A stretch of DNA of 60,172 nucleotides from Opitutales bacterium. GTDB taxonomy: Bacteria > Verrucomicrobiota > Verrucomicrobiia > Opitutales > UBA2987. Both the position numbers and the translations under genes were made by a program. The stretch is from contig JAJFLV010000021.1 of the NCBI GenBank assembly GCA_021772535.1, positions 1-60,172 on the forward strand, given 5' to 3'. Shown one piece after another: positions 25,478-33,311 of the stretch; within the stretch, counting starts at the first letter, position 1; every line of letters starts with the position of its first letter. The notes beneath the pieces were generated by a model. It was not told the DNA's origin and did no database searches. It saw only the letters and a list, made by a program, of their open reading frames with translations.

Positions 25478-25680
25478 AGCAAATTTCGGGCAAGGAGTTT
25501 GCGAAGGTCCTTGAGATAAAGGGTTGGGTGCTTCTGAGAATACGAGGAAGCCACCATATTTATACAAAACCAAATCGAATTGAAAGAATTTCACTGCCAA
25601 TCCACGGAAACAAACCTTTAAAGCGGGGTTTGCTCCACACGCTCATGAAAATGGCAGATGTTGATGAATCAGAATTATAA
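25474..25680 (+). CDS. hicA: HicA-type mRNA interferase toxin
   Basis: A 68-residue HicA family protein starting at a GTG that overlaps the hicB stop (GTGA). The fold and active-site pattern are clear: KQISGKEFAKVLEIKGW, then RIRGSHHIYTKP with the catalytic His (double-stranded-RNA-binding-like fold), ISLPIHGNKPLKRGLLHTLM and a short C-terminal helix. HicA proteins cleave mRNA in a translation-independent manner and are neutralised by HicB. The gene is intact. No mobile-element sequence flanks it directly. Confidence 0.9.
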   Translation: MKQISGKEFAKVLEIKGWVLLRIRGSHHIYTKPNRIERISLPIHGNKPLKRGLLHTLMKMADVDESEL

Positions 25681-25819
25681 TCTTTGGTAATATAAATTTG
25701 CCTTTCAGGAAAGACTGCGTTCGATACTTTTCACAAAAAACAGTTGTATTCCTCGTTTTCTCCCAAATAGGACTCAATAACGTATTTCCTGTTATTTTTT
25801 TGTTTAAAGAAGCTACAAC

Positions 25820-26297
25820 GTGTTTGATCTTCCCAGGCCCCCTCGGACAATTGAAACGGAGAGGCTAAGGCTTTGTTTTGAATCCGTTCGCCCCGGTGAC
25901 AAGAACCGGGGATTTGTTCCTTTTTATCATTTTCATATCCAAAATTTGGTGGGGGAAAAGGTGGGACATATTAATTTCCGTGTGGGCGACACCGAGCATG
26001 TGCGAAACTGTGCCGGGCATATCGGCTATGTAATCCTTGAACAATTCCGGGGGGGGGAGGTTTGCCTATCATGCCTGTTGTGCACTTTCGGAATTCATTT
26101 CCTCTATTTACCATTCGGTCCTAATTACCACCGATCCCAACAACCATGCATCGATAAAGACCATTGAAAGACTCGGATGCCGGTTTCTTGATGAAGTGCC
26201 GGTCTCGCCCCATGAACCTCAATTTGCTCAAGGTTCACGAATCAAGAGAAGGTACCGATGGCATCTCAACGATTCCGTAACGCCAAGGAAAAGTTAA
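25820..26297 (+). pseudogene. GNAT acetyltransferase interrupted at a G9 tract
   Basis: The first frame gives MFDLPRPPRTIETERLRLCF, VGHINFRVGDTEHVRNCAGHIGYVI and EQFRGG, all typical of ribosomal-protein-type GNAT acetyltransferases, then runs into unrelated sequence. Removing one G from the run of nine at 26049-26057 joins it to a second frame carrying FAYHACCALSEF, TTDPNNHASIKTIERLGCRF (acetyl-CoA-binding helix region) and a normal C-terminus ending at 26297, giving about 158 residues. I call it a frameshifted gene. Slippage, phase variation or a homopolymer sequencing error are all possible. The likely activity of an intact version is N-acetylation of a small molecule or protein. Substrate unknown. 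Confidence 0.75.
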
Positions 26298-26368
26298 CCT
26301 ATGGAAACCTCCTGATTTGGAGTTGATAATTTTTATTGTTAGCACCATCAGGTAAGGATAAAGCTCAA

Positions 26369-27073
26369 ATGCGGTTCATCGACAACTTCAAGGTCATCTT
26401 GTTGGACATGGGAAACACCTTCATGTTTGAGTGTGACCGGTTTGGTAAAAACGAGGGTTATTTCGAGACTTATGCAAATCTAGGGGGTAGCAATCTCAAG
26501 TGGAATCAGATTGAAGAAATTATTGATAACACTTTCTCCTCAATGCTTGAAGCATCACGCAATCCCGATTGTGTTGAGCATTTTGCATCTGTTGCCGAAT
26601 TCCTCCGCAAGGCAACTGATGGAATGAATATATCTTCTGAGGATACAAAGCTATTGGAAACGGTTTTTGCCCTTCATGAGGTTGGTCGAATTCCCAAGAG
26701 CAGCGCTAATGCTCTCCACAAACTCCGTCAAACACATCCGCTCGGCCTGGTCTCAAACATCTGGTCAAAACCCGAAGTGTTTGAGTCTGAACTCAGGCGA
26801 GCCGGTGTGCTTGATTTGTTTGAAGTGTTCATTTGGTCTTCAGATTACAGTGTTATCAAGCCGTCTCCTCGACTTTTCCAATTGGCAATAGATTATTTTA
26901 GTCTGCCGCCGAACCAAATGGTTTACATCGGAGACCATCCCATACGCGATGTCGCCGGAGCAAAGTCCCTTGGTATGAGCGCTGTTTGGATCCGAAATAA
27001 CGAAAAACCTTGGACGCCGGATTACCCAAGACCGGACCTGATTGTTGACGATTTGTCCGAGGTGCTTGATTGA
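26369..27073 (+). CDS. HAD-superfamily hydrolase
   Basis: A 234-residue protein with start ATG 26369 (MRFIDNFKVILL); the frame is open a little farther upstream without homologous sequence. HAD motifs: motif I VILLDMGNTFMF with the nucleophile Asp (the usual D-x-D-x-T appears as D-M-G-N-T, so the second Asp is Gly), motif II LGLVSNIWS, motif III Lys in SVIKPSPRLF, motif IV YIGDHPIRDVAGAKSLGM. A helical cap lies between motifs I and II, which is subfamily I. These act on small phosphorylated metabolites such as phosphoglycolate or nucleotides. The missing acid in motif I weakens the assignment to a phosphatase. Confidence 0.8.
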   Translation: MRFIDNFKVILLDMGNTFMFECDRFGKNEGYFETYANLGGSNLKWNQIEEIIDNTFSSMLEASRNPDCVEHFASVAEFLRKATDGMNISSEDTKLLETVFALHEVGRIPKSSANALHKLRQTHPLGLVSNIWSKPEVFESELRRAGVLDLFEVFIWSSDYSVIKPSPRLFQLAIDYFSLPPNQMVYIGDHPIRDVAGAKSLGMSAVWIRNNEKPWTPDYPRPDLIVDDLSEVLD

Positions 27074-27131
27074 TTTCGTTGGAAATGCTCCTATTAACAA
27101 AATCCATTGTCTCATAACTCAAAGGACTCCT

Positions 27132-28580
27132 ATGAAACAAAAATGTTTAATAACGACTCTCGCGCTTGCGGGCCTTTGTATCACTTCTATGCCTCAATTG
27201 CGAGCTGGTGATAGCAAGAAAGAAGAGGCCATAGCAATAATTGAAAGCCAAAGGGATGCGCTCATTGATTTAAGCGACCGGATATGGACCTATGCGGAAA
27301 CAGCGTTGAAAGAAACCAAATCCTCCAAAGCGCTGGCCGATTATGCCGAGCAGCAGGGATTCGAGGTCGAGCGCGGTGTGGCCGGTATGCCGACCGCCTT
27401 CATGGCCAGTTATGGCAAAGGTTCGCCAATTATCGGAATCATGGGCGAATACGATGCTCTACCCGGTCTTTCGCAAAAACCGACTTCGGTTAAGGAAGCG
27501 CATGAACCGGGTGCCGCCGGTCATGGCTGCGGGCACAATCTTTTCGGCGCAGGGAGCCTGGGTGCGGCCATCGGTATCAAGGAACTGATCGAAGCCGGGA
27601 AATTGACAGGGACGATCCGTTTTTACGGCACACCGGCGGAAGAATCCGTGGGGGGCAAAATCTATATGGTCCGGGAGGGACTTTTCGACGATCTCGATGT
27701 CTGCCTTTCCTGGCATCCCAACTCTAAAATCAAGGCGGATGTGCAAAGCTCGCAGGCACTGGTTGATTTCATTGTCGAATTTCATGGCAAGGCTTCACAT
27801 GCCGCTTTCGATCCATGGAATGGTCGCAGCGCCGTCGATGGGCTTGAACTTTTTACCGACGGTTTGAATATGCTGCGGGAACATGTAAAACCCTCGGTTC
27901 GCATGCACTACGCGATTGTGAATGGCGGCGATGTGCCAAATGTGGTGCCGGAGTATGCCAAACTGTGGTGCTGGGTTCGCGATTCCAAACGCGATGGCGT
28001 GGAAACTGTTCTTAATCGCGTGCGTGATATCGCCAAAGGCGCCGGATTGATGGCAGGAGTGGAATCCAAACTGTCAATTATTTCCGGTGACTACGAAATG
28101 CTCGTCAATATAACGGGTGAAAAGCTAATTTATAAAAACCTGCAATGGCTCGGACCGATTGAATACTCAGAAGAGGAGCAGGAATTTGCGCGAACCATTC
28201 AACGGGCTGTCGGCATTGAAGAAACCGGCCTGAATGGCGAGGTTCAACCCATGGAAAAACCCAAGGAGGACCCGCCCGGAGGTTCGACCGATGTGGGCGA
28301 TGTTAGCTGGGTGGTACCGACCCTGCAACTAGAGGTAACCACAGCCCCCGAAAATTCGCCCTGGCACGCCTGGCCGGTAGTGGCCTGTGGCGGAAATTCA
28401 ATCGGCCAAAAGGGAATGATTTATGCAGCCAAGGCCCTGGCTATCTCAATGGTCGATTTATTTGAAAATGAGGAAGCCCGCCAAGCCATCAAAGCGGAAT
28501 TCAATGAAAAAAGAGGAGACCACGTTTACCAGCCCTATATCCCGGATGGCCCACCGCCTTTGCCCGAGACATCACATTGA
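27132..28580 (+). CDS. Exported M20-family amidohydrolase (AbgB-like)
   Basis: A 482-residue protein begun at ATG 27132, which gives a signal peptide (KQKCLITTLALAGLCITSMP). Metal and catalytic motifs of M20D amidohydrolases are visible: GIMGEYDALPGLSQ, GAAGHGCGHNLFGAGSLGAA (Cys/His cluster near residue 135), YGTPAEESVGGK, CLSWHPNS and FHGKASHAAFDPWNGRSAVDG (dimerisation domain with its His). The closest known types are p-aminobenzoyl-glutamate hydrolase (AbgB) and N-acyl amino acid amidohydrolases, which cleave an amide bond using two Zn or Mn ions. A signal peptide suggests action in the periplasm. The C-terminal end (PYIPDGPPPLPETSH) is proline-rich. The substrate cannot be told. Confidence 0.85.
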   Translation: MKQKCLITTLALAGLCITSMPQLRAGDSKKEEAIAIIESQRDALIDLSDRIWTYAETALKETKSSKALADYAEQQGFEVERGVAGMPTAFMASYGKGSPIIGIMGEYDALPGLSQKPTSVKEAHEPGAAGHGCGHNLFGAGSLGAAIGIKELIEAGKLTGTIRFYGTPAEESVGGKIYMVREGLFDDLDVCLSWHPNSKIKADVQSSQALVDFIVEFHGKASHAAFDPWNGRSAVDGLELFTDGLNMLREHVKPSVRMHYAIVNGGDVPNVVPEYAKLWCWVRDSKRDGVETVLNRVRDIAKGAGLMAGVESKLSIISGDYEMLVNITGEKLIYKNLQWLGPIEYSEEEQEFARTIQRAVGIEETGLNGEVQPMEKPKEDPPGGSTDVGDVSWVVPTLQLEVTTAPENSPWHAWPVVACGGNSIGQKGMIYAAKALAISMVDLFENEEARQAIKAEFNEKRGDHVYQPYIPDGPPPLPETSH

Positions 28581-28611
28581 CTAATCGTTTATTCAGAACC
28601 GAAAACAGGAT

Positions 28612-28746
28612 TTATTCCTTAACCTCTCTTAATCGCTTAGCGTGATTTATCATAACGTTTTTCGTCCAGGTTTCGCCCCTGTCATTGGAGCGGTCCATTT
28701 TCCAGGTAAAGCCATCCTTCCGGATATCGGTGAAGGTAATTTTATC
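28612..28746 (-). pseudogene. Truncated C-terminal relic, DUF1579-like
   Basis: On the minus strand, 44 codons ending at TAA 28612-28614 read as K-I-T-F-T-D-I-R-K-D-G-F-T-W-K-M-D-R-S-N, then D-R-G-E-T-W-T-K-N-V-M, then I-N-H-A-K-R. This pattern (a FTW-x-x-x-x-S-x-D-G-x-T-W end) is typical of the C-terminus of small DUF1579-like proteins. No start codon or N-terminal part is present. At 28747 the reading frame is cut by a sequence resembling the MITE terminal repeat, then a stop. It appears to be a gene truncated by insertion or recombination. Confidence 0.55.
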
Positions 28747-28759
28747 TAGAACTTATCTC
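28747..28759. repeat. Degenerate MITE terminal repeat
   Basis: TAGAACTTATCTC at 28747-28759 differs by one base from the first 13 bases of the terminal repeat of the element at 15311-15588. It directly abuts the truncated relic. No opposing end was found to its right. Confidence 0.4.
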
Positions 28760-28803
28760 TTTACCCATTTTGATAATCTTGATTTATAAATGCTGATTCT
28801 TTC

Positions 28804-29460
28804 GTGAAAAGCCGATTTGCAGAATATTTTAATCACGATGAAGATGCGTCAGAATATGACGTTGAAGTGCGGAACGAATTCAATCCAATCCGGACCGGCT
28901 ACGGTGAAACCCTGGCCTGGGTTGCCCAGAAAGCCCAAGTCTCCCCAAAAGATTCCGTTTTGGATCTCGGTTGCGGAACCGGCAATACCTCCGCCCTGTT
29001 GTCGAAAACGGCTGGGCTGGTTTGCGTAGACGTCTCCCTTAAAATGATGGAATTAGCCAAACTCAAGTTGGCCGCAATTGAAAATCTAACTTTTATTCAA
29101 TCCGATCTGCTGGAGTTTTTTGATCGGAATAAACTAAAATTTGACCGTATCGTCAGCACTTATGCGATCCATCATTTGACGGAGAATGAGAAAGCTCTCC
29201 TGTTCAAGGAGATTTACAAATGCCTGGCCCCCGGCGGAAGAGCAGTGTTTGGGGACTTGATGTTTCAGAATGACCATGAGAAAGAAAAGGTAGTCCAGTC
29301 TCTATTGAAGAAGGGTCACAAGGAAGGTGTTGCCGATATCAAAGACGAATTTTTCTGGGATCTGGATAATGCCTTGAATCAATTGGAAAAGTTAGGATTT
29401 CTTACAGTGGTAAAACGGTTTTCCGAGCTTTCCTGGGGTTTGGCGGCAATAAAAATATAA
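28804..29460 (+). CDS. Class I SAM-dependent methyltransferase
   Basis: A 218-residue methyltransferase with a GTG start. Motif I is DSVLDLGCGTGNTSALLS (about residues 56-73) and motif II VCVDVSLKMMELAK. IVSTYAIHHLTENEKALLFK resembles the catalytic loop of small-molecule methyltransferases, and the post-motif strand is FGDLMFQN. The N-terminal region (FNHDEDASEYDVEVRNEFN) resembles YrrT/Bacillus-type methyltransferases with unknown natural substrates. It is followed after 5 bases by an SRPBCC protein and probably co-transcribed with it. Confidence 0.8.
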   Translation: MKSRFAEYFNHDEDASEYDVEVRNEFNPIRTGYGETLAWVAQKAQVSPKDSVLDLGCGTGNTSALLSKTAGLVCVDVSLKMMELAKLKLAAIENLTFIQSDLLEFFDRNKLKFDRIVSTYAIHHLTENEKALLFKEIYKCLAPGGRAVFGDLMFQNDHEKEKVVQSLLKKGHKEGVADIKDEFFWDLDNALNQLEKLGFLTVVKRFSELSWGLAAIKI

Positions 29461-29465
29461 ATACC

Positions 29466-29912
29466 ATGAACAAAATTATTCACCTCAAAGCCAATCTGAA
29501 TTGTTCTCCACAATACGCCTTTGCTTGTTTTACGGAGGAAACTTTACTGCAGAAATGGTTATGCTTGAAGGCGGAAGTGGATACTGAGGTCGGAGGTCGT
29601 TATTTTCTGTTTTGGGAACCGGATGATCGCGAAAACAACAGCACTCTGGGTTGCCGCATTACCGCTCTGGAAGAACCGAATCTTCTTTCCTTTGAATGGA
29701 GGGGACCAAAACAATTTAAACATTTCGCCAACCAGGCTGATCCGCTTACTCATGTTGCGGTGTTTCTCCTGCCTGTTGGTAAAGGCATGGACATCCATTT
29801 ATTGCATACGGGCTGGAGAGAATCCCCTCAATGGGAGGAGCATCGCCTTTGGCAGGAAAACGCCTGGAAATTCGCCTTTAAAGCCCTTCAGCAAAGGGTT
29901 GCCCAAACTTGA
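29466..29912 (+). CDS. SRPBCC/AHSA1-type START-like domain protein
   Basis: A 148-residue protein with the AHSA1-like SRPBCC fold pattern: a first strand (HLKANLNCSPQYAFACF), a helix with LLQKWLCLKAEVDTEVGGRYFLFW, CRITALEEPNLLSFEWRGP and a long C-terminal helix (WQENAWKFAFKALQQRVA). The family forms hydrophobic ligand pockets and often sits beside methyltransferases or transcriptional regulators. The specific ligand is unknown. It is separated from the upstream methyltransferase by five bases and converges with serA at 29929. Confidence 0.75.
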   Translation: MNKIIHLKANLNCSPQYAFACFTEETLLQKWLCLKAEVDTEVGGRYFLFWEPDDRENNSTLGCRITALEEPNLLSFEWRGPKQFKHFANQADPLTHVAVFLLPVGKGMDIHLLHTGWRESPQWEEHRLWQENAWKFAFKALQQRVAQT

Positions 29913-29928
29913 AATAGTCTTCTCGGGT

Positions 29929-31518
29929 TTATAGCTCCACCAGGTGAATTTTCTCGATGGCAGGATGAGAAGCGAGTTCTTCCAAGGTTTCTTTGGAAGG
30001 TAAATTATCCATTTGCAATACAGTGAGGGCCAGCCCACCCAATGTATTGCGGCTTAAGGACATGCTGGCGATGTTGACGGAATCCTTCCCCAATAAGGTC
30101 CCCACCATCCCGACGATTCCCGGCTCGTCCTTATTTTCAAAAATGAGGAGTTTGCCCTCCAGTCTCGACTCTACTTCCCGCCGATTGATGCCCACAATAC
30201 GCGGTGAATGCCGTTTCCCCACCAATGTTCCTTGAACGCTGGAAACCTTTTTTTCGGCCCCGATCGCCTCCACTCGCACCAGCTCTGTGTAATCCCGCTC
30301 GCTGTCCGACTGGGTAACAATAACCTTGATGCCCAACCGTTTCATGTAATGGGGGGCATTGACCTCGTTTACTCTTTCACCGCTTATGTTTCGCAAATAC
30401 CCGCTCTGAATACATCTTGAGAGCGGCAACGTATCTAAATTGATTATTTTTCCCCAATAAGTGATTCTGATCTTTTGAACGTGCGGTTCGACGATTTGCT
30501 GTAGCACCATGCCCAGCTTTTCCCCCAGTTCAAGATAGGGTTTGAGGATTTTCAAAGTTCCCAATTCGACCGACGGCATATTGAGAGCATTACTGATGAT
30601 CCCCTTTTTCAAAAGATTCGTCACCCCGCGCGCTGCTTCCATGCCAACGCTCCGTTGTGCCTCGATAGTGGATGCGCCCAAATGAGGCGTCAAAACCAGA
30701 CCCGGCTGTTTCCTTAGCTCGCTTTCCAGCGGAACCGGCTCTTGTTCAAAAACGTCAAGGCCGGCCGCAGAGATTTTACCGCTGCGCAGCGCTGCCATTA
30801 AATCCGCCTCCACCACGATTCCGCCCCTGGCACAATTGATTATGCGTACCCCATCTTTCATTCTGGATATGGCCTCAGCATCGATCAAACCGCGAGATGT
30901 GTCTGTCAAAGGCATGTGGACGGTGATGAAATCCGATCGCTCCAGCAATACCTCAAAGTCTACCGATTCTACTTCGAGTGCCTGCCCCCGTTCAGGTGTC
31001 AGGTAGGGATCGTATGTAATAACGGTCATTCCAAAAGACTGTGCCCGTTTGGCTACTCCGCTGCCAACACGTCCCAGGCCGAGTATGCCGACAGTCTTGC
31101 CAAAAAGCTCCCTCCCGAAAAATTTCTGCCTCTCCCACTGCCCCTTCCGCATGGAAGCATCCGCCTGGGTAATGGGACGGGCGGAGCAAAGCATATGGGT
31201 AAATGTCAGTTCCGCGGTCGCGTTGGTGTTGCCGCTGGGGGCATTCATTACCACAATGCCGCGTTGAGTGGCTGCTTCCAGGTCCACGTTATCCACCCCA
31301 ACACCTGCCCTGGCGATAACTTGCAGTGATTTAGCGGCATCAATGATTTCCGCCGTAATTTTTGTATCGCTACGTACGATGATTGCCGCCACATCGGCCA
31401 CCAGCTTTTTCAATTGAACCGGATCGGAACCGAAAGCTTCCATTATTTCGAATTCCGGCTGCTGGTTTAAATATTCGATTCCCGCATCGGAAATTTGGTC
31501 CGCGATTAATATTTTCAT
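29929..31518 (-). CDS. serA: D-3-phosphoglycerate dehydrogenase SerA
   Basis: A 529-residue long-form SerA catalysing the first step of the phosphorylated serine pathway (3-phosphoglycerate to phosphohydroxypyruvate, NAD+). Domains in order: substrate-binding domain (residues 1-100, 284-305), NAD domain with GILGLGRVGSGVAKRAQSFG, catalytic residues in NCARGGIVVEADL (Arg), FEQEPVP (Glu) and LTPHLGASTIEAQRSVG (His), then the allosteric-substrate-binding domain (about 320-450) and a C-terminal ACT domain (EPGIVGMVGTLLGKDSVNIA) that usually senses serine. It is a type I (ASB plus ACT) form, so serine feedback inhibition is likely. The start at 31518 has no competing upstream candidate. Confidence 0.95.
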   Translation of the reverse strand: MKILIADQISDAGIEYLNQQPEFEIMEAFGSDPVQLKKLVADVAAIIVRSDTKITAEIIDAAKSLQVIARAGVGVDNVDLEAATQRGIVVMNAPSGNTNATAELTFTHMLCSARPITQADASMRKGQWERQKFFGRELFGKTVGILGLGRVGSGVAKRAQSFGMTVITYDPYLTPERGQALEVESVDFEVLLERSDFITVHMPLTDTSRGLIDAEAISRMKDGVRIINCARGGIVVEADLMAALRSGKISAAGLDVFEQEPVPLESELRKQPGLVLTPHLGASTIEAQRSVGMEAARGVTNLLKKGIISNALNMPSVELGTLKILKPYLELGEKLGMVLQQIVEPHVQKIRITYWGKIINLDTLPLSRCIQSGYLRNISGERVNEVNAPHYMKRLGIKVIVTQSDSERDYTELVRVEAIGAEKKVSSVQGTLVGKRHSPRIVGINRREVESRLEGKLLIFENKDEPGIVGMVGTLLGKDSVNIASMSLSRNTLGGLALTVLQMDNLPSKETLEELASHPAIEKIHLVEL

Positions 31519-31630
31519 TTGTCCTTAGTTGCAAAGATTACTTCTGCTATTCTTATAGGAGTACCGCATCGAAAGGTAGATTTTGGTCATTGGTTTTTAA
31601 TGACGGTATCTGCATAGTAGTAGCTCAAGT

Positions 31631-33184
31631 CTAATATGAGATTGATTCGATTTCAACATCGAGATTTCCCATCAATCTCATAAAAGGCAGAGTCATGTCG
31701 AAAAGGCTGTTTTCATCCAGCGAACCGGTGTAAAAGGCAATTCTGGTAGGTGAAGTTTCACTTTCCCCAAGTGCTGCATCGAAATCGACCCAGTATCCAT
31801 TCAGGTAAAACTGCGTCCACATGTGAAAACCGAGAATGTTCTCCTTGCCTTGAAATTCGGGCAAATAGGCCAGGCCGACAGCGATCCGTGAAGGCAGGTT
31901 CCGTATCCGACCCAAGGCGGCCAAAAAGACGGCATGCTCGGTGCAATCGCCGACCGGATTGATGGCTACTTCGCTGGCAGTGGCAAAACCCACCGAAAGC
32001 GACTTTTGGGAAATATAACGACTGGCAAATTTCCTCAATAAATCTGCCTCTTCGATGGGCTCAGTGGATTGACCGGCAGCTTTGGAAGCTAAGACGATTA
32101 ATTTTTCATCCTCAATATTAATATTCGCATTGCCGGTTAAAAAGTCCGAAAAATTCTCACCCTCCGCTCCTCCGCCGGGACTTCCCTTCAATGCTTCGTG
32201 ATTAGCTTGAGTGACTTTTATTAGGGCGCCTTCCAGATCGGAACTCACAATGTTTTGAGAATAACTTGCGGGCCAAAAAAACGGACTCTCCAACTGTTTC
32301 TTGAATTTTATGGCAAAGGTGACCGCTTTCGCGTCTTGAGGAATTTTTTCCGGCAAATCGAGGAGGCTAAATCCAAACAGATCGGCGGGAACAAAATTCG
32401 CCAACGCAGAGGATTCATCGGAATTGTAAAGAGTCAGCGCCATTCCTCCCATAGGAAATAAGGTTTTCAGCGCCCTCCCCTCCTCATCCAGCCATGATAT
32501 GCTTTCAAAGTAACCACTACCGAGATCCATGGTCGTGGTTACTTTTCTTCCTTCGGAAAACTCACCCTTTTTTATCAGGGGTTCCATTTTTCCCACGGCG
32601 ATAACGGTCTGGACCGGTCCATCAAGCCGGATTTCGGGGTTGAACAAGGGTAGTTGGTACTGGGTGCCCGCTTCAAATCCGTGCTGGATGGTTTCCCTCG
32701 TTAAGCCCCAGAACAATAGCGCCCCCTTGCTCCAGGGATACTCCGATGTCTGAAGATTTCCGGCCTGAGAGGTTTTTACCTGGAGAAAGTCTCCCTTTAT
32801 CTCTCCATCAATGGTTACGGGCAGGCTGCCCATGAGCATTTTTATCTGAAAAAAGAGGGGCTCACCGGAAACAGTTTCCACAGTTTTCTGCTCCGATTCC
32901 AGCGATACTTCGACGGGGCCTCGACTCAACCGCATAGACATCAGATTGCTGGAAAAAATACGCCCCCCCTTGCGGCTGAAGGTACTTCGCGAATAGCCGA
33001 TCTTGCTCTCCCCCAGAAAAACCTCCTGCCAGTCTTCCCAAAATATTCCCTTCGGAGGATCGTTCATATCGATTTCGGTTAATCCGGCAGCAGATAAATT
33101 CTCTGAATCGGCAGCCAGAATACCTGAAACGATGAACAATACCCCCAAAAAGGATCTTGAGCGAATTGACCTCAAATTTTTCAA
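31631..33184 (-). CDS. Secreted transglutaminase-like protein
   Basis: A 517-residue protein. N-terminal hydrophobic segment SFLGVLFIVSGILAADSE is a signal peptide. The long beta-rich middle (residues 40-370) is unassigned. The C-terminal part holds a transglutaminase-like fold with a plausible catalytic triad: Cys in VGDCTEHAVFLAALGRI, His in LGFHMWTQFYL and Asp in YWVDFDAALGE. Similar domains act as peptidases or hydrolases rather than cross-linkers. The middle region resembles proteins with unknown exported-substrate functions. It is divergent from the disulfide-reductase gene at 33312. Confidence 0.8.
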   Translation of the reverse strand: MKNLRSIRSRSFLGVLFIVSGILAADSENLSAAGLTEIDMNDPPKGIFWEDWQEVFLGESKIGYSRSTFSRKGGRIFSSNLMSMRLSRGPVEVSLESEQKTVETVSGEPLFFQIKMLMGSLPVTIDGEIKGDFLQVKTSQAGNLQTSEYPWSKGALLFWGLTRETIQHGFEAGTQYQLPLFNPEIRLDGPVQTVIAVGKMEPLIKKGEFSEGRKVTTTMDLGSGYFESISWLDEEGRALKTLFPMGGMALTLYNSDESSALANFVPADLFGFSLLDLPEKIPQDAKAVTFAIKFKKQLESPFFWPASYSQNIVSSDLEGALIKVTQANHEALKGSPGGGAEGENFSDFLTGNANINIEDEKLIVLASKAAGQSTEPIEEADLLRKFASRYISQKSLSVGFATASEVAINPVGDCTEHAVFLAALGRIRNLPSRIAVGLAYLPEFQGKENILGFHMWTQFYLNGYWVDFDAALGESETSPTRIAFYTGSLDENSLFDMTLPFMRLMGNLDVEIESISY

Positions 33185-33311
33185 GCCGATAAGCTAATCC
33201 AGAAGGGATAGAAGGGCAAAACAAATCCAATATGGGTTCTGCTTGCTCCGGTATACGATTCGGATTGATAATTCCGTCCTTAGTTAGTTGATACTTTATT
33301 GGAAGGAAACT

